Source: Trichomonas vaginalis G3 (Eukaryota > Parabasalia > Trichomonadida > Trichomonadidae). From it: a DNA stretch of 64,000 nucleotides. The notes beneath the pieces are model-generated. The model worked only from the letters and a program-made list of their open reading frames with translations. It did no database searches and was not told the origin of the DNA. The position numbers and the translations under genes were made by a program. Below, in pieces: positions 63,019-64,000 of this stretch (the first letter of the stretch is position 1; every line of letters begins with the position of its first letter). Location: the NCBI RefSeq assembly GCF_026262505.1, contig NC_067206.1, forward strand, positions 28,597,896 to 28,661,895. Reading direction: 5' to 3'.

Positions 63019-63546
63019 ATGGTAGCTTGGGCAGCTTTAGGCGCAATGGGAACAAAAGCATTAGCATTTGGAGCAAAAGCACTTGGGGCTTATGACGCAG
63101 TAAATAAAATGAGTGGAGGAAGAGTTTCGAAGACATTAGATGCAAATAAAGGAAAGATTGGAGGCTGGGTTGCAAAGAAGTTAAGATTAAATAAAATAGG
63201 GCTCATAAATAAAGCATCCAATTTGGTTGCGACTGAGTCAGAAAATGCTTTAGGAAAGGACGATGAGTTTGCAAAACATGCAAAAGACTTTAATGACCAG
63301 ATGAAAGGTGAAACAATGCATTTAAATAGAGTCGATGGAACTAAAGAAAATGTTTCTTCTCCACCAGTAGTTCTTCCGTATGGTCCCTATGGAATGTATG
63401 GAAACCCTTACGAAAGACCATTTGACCCATTGACTGGTGGAAGTAACTGGTATCATTACGGACGAAGAAGAAAGACAGTTAAGCTGGAGACAGACGTGAA
63501 GAAAGCAACTAAAAAGAAACCAAGGAAGAGAGTTATAAAGCAATGA
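63019..63546 (+). CDS. Element 4: amphipathic N-terminus, basic C-terminus protein
   Basis: A 175-residue whole frame. The first 35 residues are Ala/Gly-rich and amphipathic (MVAWAALGAMGTKALAFGAK), the middle has a Pro/Tyr/Gly stretch (YGPYGMYGNPYERPFDP), and the C-terminus is strongly basic (KKATKKKPRKRVIKQ). In layout it resembles adenovirus protein VI or core-type proteins that bind membrane and DNA; that is inference only. It follows the previous stop without a gap. Confidence 0.55.
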   Translation: MVAWAALGAMGTKALAFGAKALGAYDAVNKMSGGRVSKTLDANKGKIGGWVAKKLRLNKIGLINKASNLVATESENALGKDDEFAKHAKDFNDQMKGETMHLNRVDGTKENVSSPPVVLPYGPYGMYGNPYERPFDPLTGGSNWYHYGRRRKTVKLETDVKKATKKKPRKRVIKQ

Positions 63547-63578
63547 ATTCAAGTGGGTGAAAAAACAGGTGAGAAAAC

Positions 63579-63594
63579 AGGTGAAATCTCACCA
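63579..63594. repeat. Palindromic module, copy 8 (variant)
   Basis: AGGTGAAATCTCACCA, in a shorter version of the module (AATTCAAGTGGGTGAAAAAA to CACTTCACCTAAATTTATTT). Confidence 0.8.
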
Positions 63595-63703
63595 CTTCAC
63601 CTAAATTTATTTTTGTGCTATGTTTTCATACGTGTGAGGGTGGTGATATCATTAATTTTAAGTTTATTTTTTATTTTTACTGAAAATTTTTATTTGGATG
63701 TAA

Positions 63704-64000
63704 ATGACGAAAACTATTGAGATAACAAACTACAACGGTCATGAGTTCAAGAATTTGTTCTTCGTTCCTCGTGAAAATACATTCTATCAGATACGAGGGA
63801 GAAAGGGTAAAGTTAGTTTGAGCGTTTATGAAGGAATGAAGAATGGAAAGTTTATACAAGCATACGATACAAACGGTAAGCGTGTTTCATTAGCTTTGTC
63901 AAAACTTACTAACATTTATTTTGACAGTGACTTTGACTCTGACGATTGGAGCGACAGCAGCGATACTGAAGAATATGAACTATTGTGTGAAGCACAGCAA
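63704..64000 (+). CDS. Element 4: unknown gene, runs off the window
   Basis: At least 99 residues from the ATG at 63704: MTKTIEITNYNGHEFKNLFF, VSLSVYEGMKNGKFIQAYDT and an acidic Ser/Asp run (SDFDSDDWSDSSDTEEYE). Open at the right edge, so its full length and family are unknown. Confidence 0.5.
   Translation, partial: MTKTIEITNYNGHEFKNLFFVPRENTFYQIRGRKGKVSLSVYEGMKNGKFIQAYDTNGKRVSLALSKLTNIYFDSDFDSDDWSDSSDTEEYELLCEAQQ

Larger units (their letters stand above)
52803..64000 (-). mobile_element. Maverick/Polinton element 4, continues past the window
   Basis: Starts at the junction with element 3. Parts in order: relative of the 312-residue gene, KilA-N gene, a second-type integrase, tail-fibre-like gene, a small gene, penton-like gene, three unknown genes, an A32-type ATPase, an RFDYP-like gene, two small genes, an amphipathic/basic protein and the start of one more gene. 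The set and order differ from element 1, so it is another lineage. No terminal repeat was seen at 52.8 kb. Broken, with about ten to fifteen breaks, nearly all left of 58.9 kb; from there on it looks almost whole and young. Confidence 0.75.

Noticed and set aside
1-64000. tRNA or rRNA genes
   Set aside because: I looked for tRNA-like GTTCRANNC boxes with matching arms and for rRNA-like conserved blocks and found nothing I could support by eye.

Overview
The window is AT-rich eukaryotic DNA that most resembles the parabasalid Trichomonas vaginalis. The reasons are: single-exon genes with tiny 5' spacers, two clear TCAYT-type initiator (Inr) boxes just upstream of ATGs, stop codons that run into a UAAA-type poly(A) signal, host families typical of that genome (ankyrin, BspA-like leucine-rich and beta-helix surface proteins, F5/8-type C domains, a secreted glucoamylase), and several Maverick/Polinton elements side by side. 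I could not run a database search, so the species is an inference.

Host part, 1-16.3 kb: a decayed ankyrin-repeat gene; a GH15-like glucoamylase (-); a 1.25-kb near-perfect inverted repeat; a divergent pair of F5/8-type C-domain paralogues sharing a 29-bp spacer; a 60-bp duplicated promoter/start segment; a 2277-residue DExH helicase with a C-terminal RBR-type zinc domain and 41 identical 30-bp repeats in its N-terminus; then remains of a BspA-like gene and of a membrane-anchored surface protein gene.

Polinton part, 16.3-64 kb, treated as fossils. Element 1 (about 16304-39123) has matching terminal inverted repeats and carries double-jelly-roll major capsid, penton-like, SF3 helicase, A32-type packaging ATPase, integrase, tail-fibre-like, KilA-N, Dam-type methylase and several unknown genes; much is open but it has roughly 15-20 breaks. 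Element 2 (39198 to an N gap at 41356-41386) is the start of a sister copy. About 2.1 kb of gene-poor DNA follows. Element 3 (about 43484-52802) is an inverted, heavily broken relative holding a protein-primed family B DNA polymerase and an HNH endonuclease. Element 4 (about 52803 to the window end) is a second lineage with its own integrase, ATPase, penton-like and tail-fibre genes, and is largely open from 58.9 kb on.

The element genes are packed very tightly. Divergent starts are 16-18 bp apart with a TTTTAT/TATA-like AT box, tandem genes abut as TAAATG, and convergent genes overlap on TTAA. KilA-N, an unknown 312-residue gene and an iteron-like array are separated by copies of a ~100-bp module centred on the palindrome AGGTGAGATCTCACCT, which looks like a cassette arrangement. 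These three layers (mini-promoters, shared stop/start signals, repeat-bounded cassettes) are the most novel-looking parts of the window.
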